Positions 34,533 to 44,236 of a DNA stretch of 64,000 nucleotides are shown here, piece after piece; positions within the stretch are counted from its first letter, which is position 1, and each line of letters begins with the position of its first letter. The notes beneath the pieces were generated by a model. It worked only from the letters and a program-made list of their open reading frames with translations, was not told the DNA's origin and did no database searches. Origin of the DNA: Algibacter sp. L3A6 (GTDB lineage Bacteria; Bacteroidota; Bacteroidia; Flavobacteriales; Flavobacteriaceae); NCBI RefSeq assembly GCF_009796825.1, contig NZ_CP047030.1, forward strand, positions 967,501 to 1,031,500, read 5' to 3'. The translations under genes and the position numbers were made by a program.

Positions 34533-37283
34533 TTACAATTCGTATCGAATTCTAAAAGTTAAGAAGCGTGGTTGTATATAATATTCAGTGGCACTTACAG
34601 AAATCGTGCCCACATTACTTTGATTTTGAGACCTGGTATTTAATAAGTTAGTCGCTTTAACTTCATATTCCCATTTGCTGTCTTCATCTTTTTTATAAGC
34701 TAAAGAGGCATCCCAAAATTCATAAGAATTTATTGTTTTTTCTTCATCTGAAAAGTTATTATATGAATAATCGGTCTTAAAAGTGAAGCTTTTTAAGATT
34801 AAAGCATCAAATTCTATCGATGGCGCCTTAGTAAAAAACTTTGTTCTTTGCGTTCCTTGATCGTTATCTTGAATGCTGTAACGATACCCTAATTCAAAAT
34901 TTGGAGCTTCTTTAAAATTAGTTCTTAATTCGCCTCTATAGGTTTGCGAATAGGTTTCGTTAGCAAACGGCAAATTATTTACAAGCTGGTTGTAATTAGT
35001 GTAACTTAAATTACCAGTAGCTGTTGCTCTAAACTTACCTATTGTTTTTTGAACTCGAGCATTAGCACTAGCGCTTTCATCGGCTAGATTGGAATTGTAA
35101 GGACTACTTACTCTAATAACACTTCCGATAGGTAATTCTGAATTTGTTCTAATTCTATCTACTGTTTTACTATAGTTTAATCGTGCCGAAACATTGGTGT
35201 AATTAAACATATTAAAACTGAAATACGATAAATTGAAGTTATGAGCCAAAGCACTTTCCAACTCCTGATTCCCAGAAAAAACCGAACTATAATCGTTTAA
35301 AACTAAACCTCTAGCTAATTGATTAACATCGGTAAAGTTGGTTTGCATATCGTAATTAAAAATAATACGTTCACTCTTTTTTAACTGAATCAACATATTA
35401 AAATCTGGTAGTAATCTAAAAAAATTATCAGTATAACTTACATCAAACTGGTCATTTTTAGCACTATAAGCATGTGCAGAAAAACCAGGCGTAAATGTAA
35501 AAATCCCAGATTTTAAGCGATAATGCGCTCCTGCATAAACATCGGTAAACGTGTAAGCGATATCGTTTACATCCAAGCCATCGTTAATAGTTGGAGTTGA
35601 GTCAAAATCGGTATCGTTATCTAAAGTTTGAAATATATTAGAATCGAAATCTTGTTTACTATAAATGGTTCCAACGGTAAAATTAATATCACTTTTTTGA
35701 TTTATAATATTCCAGTAATCAACCTTAGCATCCATTTGATTAGATTTTACGCGCTTATCCTGATTGATATCATATTGAATTTGATTTCTATCGAAACCTA
35801 AATTACTTGCCGTATCATCGTAAGCATCACTCGGGTTGATTGGATCGTCTAAATCATTATCATTATTAGTCGGGTCGTTTTCTAGAATAGCATTGTAAAA
35901 AGGGTCTTCATCTTGCCATAAATGTTGCACTTCTAAAGCAAAAATATTTTTTTCATTTAAAGTGTAGTAATAATTTAAGTTTTGATTGATACTAAAAGGA
36001 GAAGAACTTTCTAACTCACTAACATCTCCAACACGAGATGATAATACAAATTGATCTTGCGACTCCTTAGACGTTCTTGCCAACACATCGTAATCTAATT
36101 GATTACTTCCGTTTGGCTTATACTTTGCACTAAACTTCAACATAGCCATATCACTACGTTGGCGTGTATTGCTTTCTTTATTTTCATCACGAGAAGCATC
36201 ATCCAAAAATTGCACATCGCTAATTTCTGTTAAATCTGTTCGGTTACTTAACAGAATGGCGAAACCACTTAAATCTAAAGTTGATTTAGGCGAATAGCTA
36301 AAATTAGCAGCTCCGAATTTGGTGTTAATATTTTTAGCTCTATTATTCTGAAGTGATAAGAACCCTAAATTATTACTACCTAAATCTATGTTTGTTCCAC
36401 TACTTCTACTCGGCGATCTAAAACCACCTGTAAAGTTGAAATAATCGCGACGTGTAAACGCTATTTCTCCAATATTATTTAAATCTCCAATTACATTTAT
36501 ACTGTATTCCGGGCTGTAATAAAATAACTTAGGTTGAAATAAATACAATAAATCATTATCTGAAGTACCACCACCAGCCGTAACATTTCCGAACCAAAAA
36601 TTCTTTTTACCTTGTTTAAGTCTAATATTTATAGCAATGTTATCTTGGTTATTGGTTACTCCACCTAATTGGCCAACTTCGGCATAATTTTTAAGAACCT
36701 CAACTTTATCAATGGCATTTGCAGGAATGTTTTGAGTGGCTAGTTTAGAGTCTCCATCAAAAAACTCTTTACCTTCAACCATAACTTTACCAACCTTTAC
36801 GCCTTCTACTTCTATTTCGCCATCATCGTTAATCTCTACACCTGGTAGTTTATCTAAAACATCACCTAATTTTCGCTCTGTACCAGACTTAAAAGAATCT
36901 GCATTATAAACAATAGTATCGCCCTTGATAGTTACAGGCATTTCGTAAACCAACTCCACGGCATCCAGCGTATTATCTTCTACTAAAACAAAATCTTGAA
37001 TCATTGCTCCTTCTTTGGTAATAACCTCAGCCTGTCCCGTTCTCATACCTATATAACTCACTTGAATATTATACCTGGCATTTTTCTCTACTGAAAGTTT
37101 GTAACGACCATCTGGATTTGTAATACCATAAGCATCTAGCTTTTGCGTATCTTGATTTATAGCAATAACATTTGCTAACTCTAACGGTTCACCAATACTA
37201 TCTCTAACAACACCTTCTAGTTTAACTTGAGCAAAGGTTGTACTTACCGCTAAAAGCAGCGCAAAAACGATTAAATTTTTCAC
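34533..37283 (-). CDS. TonB-dependent receptor-like outer membrane protein (paired with GLPGLI)
   Basis: A 916-residue exported protein: signal peptide ending at TFAQ (residue 19), an N-terminal carboxypeptidase-regulatory-like beta domain (about 20-100: VKLEGVVRDSIGEPLELANV), a plug-like region (about 110-230 with DVLDKLPGVEINDDGEIEVEG and VMVEGKEFFDG) and a long beta-barrel ending in an aromatic-rich RFRIRYEL C-terminus. It starts 42 nt after the GLPGLI gene stop. Substrate unknown. The same gene order recurs at 56.5-59.9 kb. Confidence 0.88.
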   Translation of the reverse strand: MKNLIVFALLLAVSTTFAQVKLEGVVRDSIGEPLELANVIAINQDTQKLDAYGITNPDGRYKLSVEKNARYNIQVSYIGMRTGQAEVITKEGAMIQDFVLVEDNTLDAVELVYEMPVTIKGDTIVYNADSFKSGTERKLGDVLDKLPGVEINDDGEIEVEGVKVGKVMVEGKEFFDGDSKLATQNIPANAIDKVEVLKNYAEVGQLGGVTNNQDNIAINIRLKQGKKNFWFGNVTAGGGTSDNDLLYLFQPKLFYYSPEYSINVIGDLNNIGEIAFTRRDYFNFTGGFRSPSRSSGTNIDLGSNNLGFLSLQNNRAKNINTKFGAANFSYSPKSTLDLSGFAILLSNRTDLTEISDVQFLDDASRDENKESNTRQRSDMAMLKFSAKYKPNGSNQLDYDVLARTSKESQDQFVLSSRVGDVSELESSSPFSINQNLNYYYTLNEKNIFALEVQHLWQDEDPFYNAILENDPTNNDNDLDDPINPSDAYDDTASNLGFDRNQIQYDINQDKRVKSNQMDAKVDYWNIINQKSDINFTVGTIYSKQDFDSNIFQTLDNDTDFDSTPTINDGLDVNDIAYTFTDVYAGAHYRLKSGIFTFTPGFSAHAYSAKNDQFDVSYTDNFFRLLPDFNMLIQLKKSERIIFNYDMQTNFTDVNQLARGLVLNDYSSVFSGNQELESALAHNFNLSYFSFNMFNYTNVSARLNYSKTVDRIRTNSELPIGSVIRVSSPYNSNLADESASANARVQKTIGKFRATATGNLSYTNYNQLVNNLPFANETYSQTYRGELRTNFKEAPNFELGYRYSIQDNDQGTQRTKFFTKAPSIEFDALILKSFTFKTDYSYNNFSDEEKTINSYEFWDASLAYKKDEDSKWEYEVKATNLLNTRSQNQSNVGTISVSATEYYIQPRFLTFRIRYEL

Positions 37284-37325
37284 AGAATAAATTTTCGATT
37301 AATTACTATAATAAAATGATTGTTA

Positions 37326-38174
37326 CTAGCGTCTTCCGCCGCCGCCACGATTTCCACCTCGACCGCCACGCATAGCTTGCATTTCTTCCATTTTTTTCTT
37401 CACAATGGCATCATATTCTGCTTGTGTTACTTCTTTTCCTTTAGATGGCACTTTCATTTCATCTTTTTCTGAAGGATTTAAAACAATTTTAGAACACAGA
37501 ATTGTAGTTTTATCTGCGTTAATCTCTAGAATTAAACCAGGTAACCCCCAATATTTATCAGGCCCTTGGTTTACAGGAATCTGAGGTGTATACCAAGCTG
37601 TAACCATAATTTCTTTAGGCTTTTCTTCTTCATCCTTTTTATCTTCATCGCCAGATGGTCTTCTTCCAAAGTTACTGATATCAAATTCCGAAGCTTCCTT
37701 TACTGCTGTAGCTTTAAAACAAGTATATTGCCCAATGGTTTTAGTTTCCGAACCTAATTCCCATTTCAACTGTTGTAATTCATCTTTTATTAAAAACTGT
37801 TTTCCAAAAAACTCCTGTTCTTGTAAAAGCTCTTGGTCTCTAACATTTTTATATTGATCGCCACCAGTAAAACTCATCGCTCCAAAACGAGGACCTCTAC
37901 CTGTACTTGGTGCTTCTAAACGTTCTTCTTCCTTATATATAGATTCCGATTGGTTAAAAGTTAGAATAAAAGTTTTCTCTAGCATACTTTTCATTCGGCC
38001 AGCAATTTCTTTTTTACGCTCTTCACTTAGTTGTCCACCACCAAAATTACTCATATCTACAGTAGTTTTAGACTCGTAGTATGCTTTACCTTGAAAGTCT
38101 TTTTGAGCAAAAGATAGTACCGTTACAAAAAGTAAACATGCAGTTAATGCTGGTTTTAAAATCTTAAAATTCAT
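37326..38174 (-). CDS. GLPGLI family secreted protein
   Basis: A 282-residue protein with a signal peptide (ending at SFAQ, residue 24) and the family signature YWGLPGLILEIN near residue 205, preceded by the AWYTPQIPVNQGP segment and an inner TCFKATAV motif. The C-terminus is Gly/Arg-rich. GLPGLI proteins are exported and of unknown function; many precede TonB-dependent receptor genes, as here. Confidence 0.92.
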   Translation of the reverse strand: MNFKILKPALTACLLFVTVLSFAQKDFQGKAYYESKTTVDMSNFGGGQLSEERKKEIAGRMKSMLEKTFILTFNQSESIYKEEERLEAPSTGRGPRFGAMSFTGGDQYKNVRDQELLQEQEFFGKQFLIKDELQQLKWELGSETKTIGQYTCFKATAVKEASEFDISNFGRRPSGDEDKKDEEEKPKEIMVTAWYTPQIPVNQGPDKYWGLPGLILEINADKTTILCSKIVLNPSEKDEMKVPSKGKEVTQAEYDAIVKKKMEEMQAMRGGRGGNRGGGGRR

Positions 38175-38336
38175 TATTCTTATATTTTTGTTTTGTTACT
38201 AAAATTAAACTTTAATTTTAGCTTAGACTAAAACAAACACCCAATAGTTTAATCTTGAAGTGTTAAAATAATCTTAAAATAAATACAGTTTTTAATGCCT
38301 GAAAAATTGATTCAATTTTTGTAATTTTCCAATCGA

Positions 38337-39116
38337 ATGAAACACGCCACATTAATACTTTTTTTATTTACCCTTTCAATTTTCTCTCAAGAACCTATTG
38401 AAGCAACGCTAATAAAAAAAACCTTACTGAATGCTGAGTACTTAGTTTCCGTTAATAATTTTGGCACCTCATTCTATATAAACAACAACGTACTTTATAA
38501 AACCCAGGAAGATAAAACTTTAAACTACAACAACTTACAATTAGGAAACATTGAGAGCGCTAACACTTTTAATCCTTTAAAAATTAATCTCTTTTACAAA
38601 GATTTCAACACCCTAATAATTCTCGACAACCGCTTATCGGAAATTTTTAAAACCGATTTTAATGCTATTAGCGACTATAAAAATGTTTCGCACGCTTCCA
38701 CAGGGCATGATAACACCGTTTGGATTTTTAACCAAGACAGCCAAAAACTTGAACTTTTCGATTATAAATTAAGAATATCTCGAGCATATACACAGCCCGT
38801 GCAAAGCCAAGTTTTAGACTTAAAAAGCAACTTTAATTATTGCTGGTTACTTACTAAAAACCAACTATACACCTATAATTATTTTGGGAGTTTAATAAAA
38901 AAAATAGATAACAACGGTTACACTGCTATTGCGACAGACAATGAAAATTTGGTGATCATGAAGGGAAGCAACTTGTTTTATCTCAATAAAAGCGACGAAC
39001 AGCCTGCACCTATTCTTCTTCCTAATTTAATAATAAATCAGTTTTTTGTAATCAATGAAACCTTGTATATTTACACCCACAAAACTTTATACGAGTTTCA
39101 TTTAAAAATAAAATAA
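38337..39116 (+). CDS. Unknown exported beta-propeller-like protein
   Basis: A 259-residue protein with a signal peptide ending near IFSQ (residue 17). The body has repeated short beta-rich stretches with aromatic and Asn residues (such as HDNTVWIFNQDSQKLELFDY), suggesting a propeller, but no named domain was recognised. It ends 4 nt before the deoxynucleoside kinase start, so the two are probably co-transcribed, with no obvious functional link. Confidence 0.65.
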   Translation: MKHATLILFLFTLSIFSQEPIEATLIKKTLLNAEYLVSVNNFGTSFYINNNVLYKTQEDKTLNYNNLQLGNIESANTFNPLKINLFYKDFNTLIILDNRLSEIFKTDFNAISDYKNVSHASTGHDNTVWIFNQDSQKLELFDYKLRISRAYTQPVQSQVLDLKSNFNYCWLLTKNQLYTYNYFGSLIKKIDNNGYTAIATDNENLVIMKGSNLFYLNKSDEQPAPILLPNLIINQFFVINETLYIYTHKTLYEFHLKIK

Positions 39117-39120
39117 CACT

Positions 39121-39735
39121 ATGCATATTGCTATTGCCGGAAATATAGGCGCTGGAAAAACCACTCTCACAAAACTGTTAGCAAAACATTACAATTGGGA
39201 AGCTCAATTAGAAGATGTGGTAGATAACCCGTACCTAGACGACTTTTACAACCAAATGGAACGCTGGAGTTTTAACCTGCAAGTGTATTTTTTAAATAGT
39301 CGTTTCCGTCAAGTTTTACAAATTCGCGAAAGCGGAAAAGCCATTATACAAGATCGTACTATATACGAAGATGCTCATATTTTTGCACCTAACTTACACG
39401 CTATGGGTTTAATGACAAATCGTGATTTTGAAAACTACAAATCGCTTTTCGAATTAATGGAATCTCTAGTACAAGGTCCGGACATATTAATTTATTTGCG
39501 TAGCACCATCCCTAATTTAGTATCTCAAATACATAAACGCGGTCGTGATTACGAAAACTCTATAAGCATAGATTATTTAAGTAGATTAAACGAGCGTTAC
39601 GAAGCTTGGATACATGGTTACAACAAAGGGAAACTTTTAATAATTGATGTAGATCACTTAGATTTTGTTGATAAACCTGAAGATTTAGGTTTTGTAATAA
39701 ATACTATTGATGCTGAAATAAACGGGCTGTTTTAG
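39121..39735 (+). CDS. Deoxynucleoside kinase
   Basis: A 204-residue kinase of the dCK/dGK-like family. P-loop GNIGAGKTTLTKLL (residues 7-20), the QDRTIYEDAHIFA segment with the catalytic DR pair, and the lid RGRDYENSI are visible. It phosphorylates salvaged deoxynucleosides in the cytosol. The nucleoside transporter and thyA genes of this window belong to the same general salvage and dTMP supply network, though they are far away. Confidence 0.92.
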   Translation: MHIAIAGNIGAGKTTLTKLLAKHYNWEAQLEDVVDNPYLDDFYNQMERWSFNLQVYFLNSRFRQVLQIRESGKAIIQDRTIYEDAHIFAPNLHAMGLMTNRDFENYKSLFELMESLVQGPDILIYLRSTIPNLVSQIHKRGRDYENSISIDYLSRLNERYEAWIHGYNKGKLLIIDVDHLDFVDKPEDLGFVINTIDAEINGLF

Positions 39736-39790
39736 AACAACCTGTTTTCAATATATGTATTTGTTTTAAATTGAGGTTTAATTGTTAATA

Positions 39791-40789
39791 TTACAATACA
39801 AATCCGCTTTTTCGAGCATGCTCAATAGCTTGCTCACTAGTTTCAACCAATAAAACAGGTGTCGTTTTATAATCATTGAACAACCCAGAAACACGTAGCA
39901 TTTTCTTTTTGTGTTTTACACTGCGCAAATAAATAGCTAAAATTCTATTGGGGAATACCTGAGCAATTTCAATATAAATATCGGGATCGTGCTCCCCACA
40001 ATCACCAATTAAAATAAACTTTAAGTCTGGGTAAGATTTTAATAAATTAATAATCTCTTTTTGCTTCTCAGGCTTCTCGTCTTTAGGTTTTATTTTAAAA
40101 ACACTCGGAAACTTTCTAAGAATAATTGGTCCGTTTGGAAAATTATTTTGCTTTAAAAAATAATCTAAATAGCGATACAAGTTCCATGGACTGTGGCTTA
40201 CATAAAAAATAGGATTTGCTTCATGTTCCTCTTTCCCTTTATGTAATAACTTATAAAATGCAGCGGCACCTTCTAGAGGCAATCGCTTTCCTGCGGATTT
40301 TAAAAACGTATTAAAAAGCACACGCCATTTAAACATAGACACAATACCGGTGTGTAAAATAGTATCATCTATATCGCTAATAACTCCAAATTCAGCACTT
40401 TTACAAGGAATAAGCATATGAGCAGAAAACTTGTTTTCTGATTGAATTAAACGTTTAACAATTTTATTTTTAAAAGAAAACTCAAACTCAACCCAACCTT
40501 CATCATCCTGATATTTACTAATATCATCAACAGTTTCATCTAGCAAAAAATAACCTCTCTCGTCGGTTTTAGTATAAAACACGTGATCATCTCCGAGCCT
40601 AACACTGAGTTCTGCATGTTTTACTTCATCTGTTTCAAAACGTTTCCAAGCATTAATCAGTAGTTTTAAAACACTTTTTTGTTCTAAATTAATACTTTCA
40701 TCTTCTATAGCTCGCCCACGCAAATACACACGGTTGCTGGTACCGTAAGTTTGAAATGCTATAATTTGAACAGGATCTTTTTTAAACAT
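39791..40789 (-). CDS. App1-like phosphatase (DUF2183)
   Basis: A 332-residue protein. The C-terminal domain contains the HAD-like DIDDTILHTG motif near residue 141 and downstream FYVSHSPWNLY, typical of the App1 family whose yeast member is a phosphatidate phosphatase. The N-terminal part is a beta-rich domain with VYLRGRAIEDE. The ATG at 40789 is chosen over 40816, because the latter lies within a terminator hairpin. Confidence 0.85.
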   Translation of the reverse strand: MFKKDPVQIIAFQTYGTSNRVYLRGRAIEDESINLEQKSVLKLLINAWKRFETDEVKHAELSVRLGDDHVFYTKTDERGYFLLDETVDDISKYQDDEGWVEFEFSFKNKIVKRLIQSENKFSAHMLIPCKSAEFGVISDIDDTILHTGIVSMFKWRVLFNTFLKSAGKRLPLEGAAAFYKLLHKGKEEHEANPIFYVSHSPWNLYRYLDYFLKQNNFPNGPIILRKFPSVFKIKPKDEKPEKQKEIINLLKSYPDLKFILIGDCGEHDPDIYIEIAQVFPNRILAIYLRSVKHKKKMLRVSGLFNDYKTTPVLLVETSEQAIEHARKSGFVL

Positions 40790-40805
40790 ATAGATTGTAA
40801 AAATA

Positions 40806-40836
40806 CAAAAAACCACGCTTCCACGTGGTTTTTCAA
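40806..40836 (-). terminator. Terminator of the membrane pyrophosphatase gene
   Basis: Stem AAAAACCACG / CGTGGTTTTT with a short loop, about 25 nt after the hppA stop on the minus strand, with A and T runs on both sides. Confidence 0.75.
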
Positions 40837-40860
40837 AATTACTAAAAAAAGAAGTCTAAC

Positions 40861-43269
40861 CTAATTTAAAACCTCTTCTTCAACTTTATTTATATCTTTT
40901 TCTAATTCAATTAAAACACCTTTAGCATCTTCACCTAAAGCAGCAAGGCTTTTCTTTACTTCATCTTTGGTTCCTTCAAAATTCTCGTAAGTTGTAGAAC
41001 CTTCTCCATTTTTTGTAGTTACCGTTTTCACTATGGCTTTAACAGTACCGTCTTCATTTTTATGAACTTCAACATTCACTTGTTTTTTAACCTCAACTTT
41101 TTCTATAACTTCTGTATTATTTACATGAGCCACAACACTATCGTTAGATAATGCTATACTTGGTGCAATAACTAAAGCTACAACCGACATCAACTTTAAA
41201 AGAATGTTTAATGATGGTCCAGAGGTATCTTTAAAAGGATCACCAACGGTATCACCCACAACAGCAGCTTTATGTGCATCGGTTCCCTTTTTACCTTGCT
41301 CTTCTATAGTTTTTTTAGCATTATCCCATGCACCACCAGCGTTAGATTGAAAAATAGCCATAAGCACACCACAAGTGGTTACACCCGCCAAAAGGCCACC
41401 TAACATTTCGGCTCCACCTATAAAACCAACAGCAACAGGTACTGCAATAGCTAGTAACCCAGGAAAAACCATTTCTTTTATAGATGCCTTTGTAGAAATA
41501 TCTACACATTTATCGTATTCAGCATAACCATCGGCTGCATCAAAAATAGCACGATCTTCTTTGGTAGCCTTCGTCATATCCGAATCGTATTTACGCATTA
41601 CTACTAATGCCGCTTTTAACTGCGGAATATCTCTAAACTGACGACGCACCTCTTCTATCATAGCCATCGCAGCACGACCAACCGCATTCATTGACAAAGC
41701 AGAAAACACAAATGGAAGCATACCACCAACTAATAACCCTGCCATGATTGTTGGCTGAGATACATCGATTGCAGTTACATTAGCCGTTTTCATGAAAGCC
41801 GCAAATAAAGCTAACGCTGTTAAGGCAGCAGAAGCAATAGCAAAACCTTTACCTACTGCTGCAGTTGTATTACCCACAGCATCTAGTTTATCTGTACGTT
41901 CACGAACTTCACTTGGCAACTCTGCCATTTCTGCAATCCCGCCAGCATTATCACAAATTGGTCCATAAGCATCTACTGCTAACTGAATACCTGTATTTGC
42001 TAACATACCAACCGCTGCAATTGCAATACCGTATAATCCAGCAAAGTGATGCGATACAATAATAGCCGCAGCAATTAAAAGAATTGGAATAGCGGTAGAC
42101 ATCATCCCCACACCTAAACCTGCAATAATATTTGTTGCAGCTCCAGTTTCCGATTGTTCTACTATAGACATTACTGGTCTTTTTCCTGTAGCCGTATAAT
42201 ATTCTGTTACTTTACCAACAGCTAAACCAGCGACTAAACCAGCAATAGTTGCCCAAAACACACCCATAGCTCCAAATGGCAATCCCTCTACAGATTCTGG
42301 CAACAAGGCATTAATAATAAAATAAGATGCTATAACCATTAAACCTGCAGAACCAAATTCCCCAATGTTTAATGCTGTTTGTGGATTTCCTCCATCTTTT
42401 ACTTTTACAAAAAAGGTTCCTAATATAGACATTACAATACCAACAGCTCCCAAAACTAAAGGAAGATACACCGCACCCAAACCATTAAAATCTGGAGTTA
42501 GAATAAATGCTCCTAAAACCATAGTACCAATAATAGACCCTACGTAAGATTCGAATAAATCGGCTCCCATACCTGCAACATCACCAACGTTATCACCAAC
42601 ATTATCTGCAATAGTTGCTGGGTTTAATGGATGATCTTCAGGAATACCTGCTTCAACCTTACCAACAAGATCGGCACCAACATCGGCTGCTTTAGTATAG
42701 ATACCACCACCAACACGAGCGAATAAAGCAATAGATGAAGCTCCCAATGAAAACCCTGAAAGTACGTTTAATACCATCGCTAAATTTTCTGCACCAGGCC
42801 AGAGGTTTTGATAAATCATAAATAAGCCACTTAAGCCTAAAATTCCTAAACCTACAACTCCAAGTCCCATTACGGCACCACCAGCAAAGGCAACTTCTAA
42901 AGCTCGTCCCAAAGATGTTCTAGCGGCTTGTGTGGTTCTTACATTCGCTTTGGTAGCAACCTTCATACCTATAAATCCTGCAAGTGCAGAACATATAGCT
43001 CCAATAACAAACGAAACGGCTACAATACCGCTCGATCCAACTTCCGATATACCCTTGAAGTATAACAAAATGGCTACGGCTACCACAAAAATTGATAAAA
43101 TTTTGTATTCTGCTTTTAAAAAAGACATGGCGCCATCGGCAATATTTTTGGCAATCCGAATCATTTTTTCATCGCCTTGGTCCTGCTTAGTCACCCAAGC
43201 ACTTTTAATAAAGACGAACACTAATGCACCTACCCCGAAGAGCGGTAATAATTTGATTATTAATTCCAT
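40861..43269 (-). CDS. hppA: Membrane-bound ion-translocating pyrophosphatase
   Basis: Hydrolyses pyrophosphate to pump H+ or Na+ across the inner membrane. The 802-residue protein has about 16 hydrophobic segments. The substrate-binding signature ADVGADLVGKVEAGIPEDHP is complete, followed by DNVGDNVGDVAGMGAD and, near the C-terminus, GDTVGDPFKDTSGPS. GNTTAAVGKG at the K+/A position fits the K+-dependent class. Beyond the last helix there is an unusual charged tail of about 85 residues. It follows ppa, the soluble pyrophosphatase, in the same direction. Confidence 0.95.
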   Translation of the reverse strand: MELIIKLLPLFGVGALVFVFIKSAWVTKQDQGDEKMIRIAKNIADGAMSFLKAEYKILSIFVVAVAILLYFKGISEVGSSGIVAVSFVIGAICSALAGFIGMKVATKANVRTTQAARTSLGRALEVAFAGGAVMGLGVVGLGILGLSGLFMIYQNLWPGAENLAMVLNVLSGFSLGASSIALFARVGGGIYTKAADVGADLVGKVEAGIPEDHPLNPATIADNVGDNVGDVAGMGADLFESYVGSIIGTMVLGAFILTPDFNGLGAVYLPLVLGAVGIVMSILGTFFVKVKDGGNPQTALNIGEFGSAGLMVIASYFIINALLPESVEGLPFGAMGVFWATIAGLVAGLAVGKVTEYYTATGKRPVMSIVEQSETGAATNIIAGLGVGMMSTAIPILLIAAAIIVSHHFAGLYGIAIAAVGMLANTGIQLAVDAYGPICDNAGGIAEMAELPSEVRERTDKLDAVGNTTAAVGKGFAIASAALTALALFAAFMKTANVTAIDVSQPTIMAGLLVGGMLPFVFSALSMNAVGRAAMAMIEEVRRQFRDIPQLKAALVVMRKYDSDMTKATKEDRAIFDAADGYAEYDKCVDISTKASIKEMVFPGLLAIAVPVAVGFIGGAEMLGGLLAGVTTCGVLMAIFQSNAGGAWDNAKKTIEEQGKKGTDAHKAAVVGDTVGDPFKDTSGPSLNILLKLMSVVALVIAPSIALSNDSVVAHVNNTEVIEKVEVKKQVNVEVHKNEDGTVKAIVKTVTTKNGEGSTTYENFEGTKDEVKKSLAALGEDAKGVLIELEKDINKVEEEVLN

Positions 43270-43334
43270 AAGAGTTAGTTGATTTTTTGGTTGTTGTTAA
43301 TTTTACCAAGCTAAAAATAAGGAAATATAATTAA

Positions 43335-43367
43335 TAAAAAAAGCCACCTTTAGTTAAAGATGACTCA
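43335..43367 (-). terminator. Terminator of ppa
   Basis: On the minus strand an 11-bp stem with G-T pairs (AGTCATCTTTA / AAAGGTGGCT region) is followed by seven T. It lies about 30 nt after the ppa stop and before hppA. Confidence 0.6.
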
Positions 43368-43398
43368 TTTATTTTACGATATTTTAAGAATACACTAA

Positions 43399-43929
43399 TT
43401 AGATAGTAAAAGTGCGTTTTTTCTTGTGCTCGCTTTTATCATAACGATCTACACATTCGTGGTAAATTTTAATTGCTTGTTCAGCATTTCCCCAACCACC
43501 TGTATCAACTTTTTTCTTCTCTAAATCTTTATAAACTTGGAAAAAATGTTCTATTTCTTTTAATCTGTGTGGGTTTAAATCAGCTATATCCATTTTGTTA
43601 CTCCAAATAGGATCTGATACTGGTACACAAATAATTTTTTCGTCTGGTCCTTTTTCATCCGTCATGTAAAACACACCAATTGGACGAACTTCCATTACAA
43701 CCATTGGAAATGTTGGCTGATGACCTAAAACTAGCACATCTAAAGGGTCTTTATCTAACGCTAGAGTTTCTGGAATAAATCCATAATCACCAGGATACAT
43801 CATTGAAGAAAATAACATACGGTCAAAACGAATTTTGTGTAATGTAAAATCGTATTCGTATTTATTTCTACTCCCTTTAGGTATTTCAATTAAAACATCA
43901 AAAGTTAACGGTTGTTGTTTCTTGCTCAT
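43399..43929 (-). CDS. ppa: Soluble inorganic pyrophosphatase
   Basis: Family I pyrophosphatase, 176 residues. Motifs: EIPKGSRNKYEYD near the N-terminus, YPGDYGFIPETLALDKDPLDVLVL with the Asp cluster for Mg binding, and WSNKMDIADL. It removes pyrophosphate in the cytosol. Its placement directly before the membrane pyrophosphatase is notable, as both use the same substrate but only one conserves energy. Confidence 0.96.
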   Translation of the reverse strand: MSKKQQPLTFDVLIEIPKGSRNKYEYDFTLHKIRFDRMLFSSMMYPGDYGFIPETLALDKDPLDVLVLGHQPTFPMVVMEVRPIGVFYMTDEKGPDEKIICVPVSDPIWSNKMDIADLNPHRLKEIEHFFQVYKDLEKKKVDTGGWGNAEQAIKIYHECVDRYDKSEHKKKRTFTI

Positions 43930-43991
43930 ATTAAATCTTATTTTATTTTTCTTCTAAAAGAGAAGAATCTTAATTTTCTGTAATCAAGGTA

Positions 43992-44022
43992 CAAATGTAC
44001 TGAACACGAAAGCAGTAAACAA
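43992..44022 (-). promoter_or_regulatory. Promoter of ppa
   Basis: On the minus strand TTG (44020-44022), a 20-nt spacer, then TACATTTG (43992-43999), 62 nt before the ATG. A perfect 14-bp palindrome AAAACACGTGTTTT (44027-44040) lies just upstream of the -33 element. Confidence 0.65.
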
Positions 44023-44236
44023 GATAAAAACACGTGTTTTAATACTAAATTGAAAGCTTAATTCTAATTTTACCTTATATTAATTAAGAATTAAAAAGAT
44101 ACACATTGTAATTCAATTCGTGTTTTATTTGAAAATCCGGGCTATTTCTCCATAAACCCCTTACATTAATTACAAAACTTATCCATAATTAGTATCTTGT
44201 GTTTTTTTAAAACCAATGATATATAAGCGTCATAAT

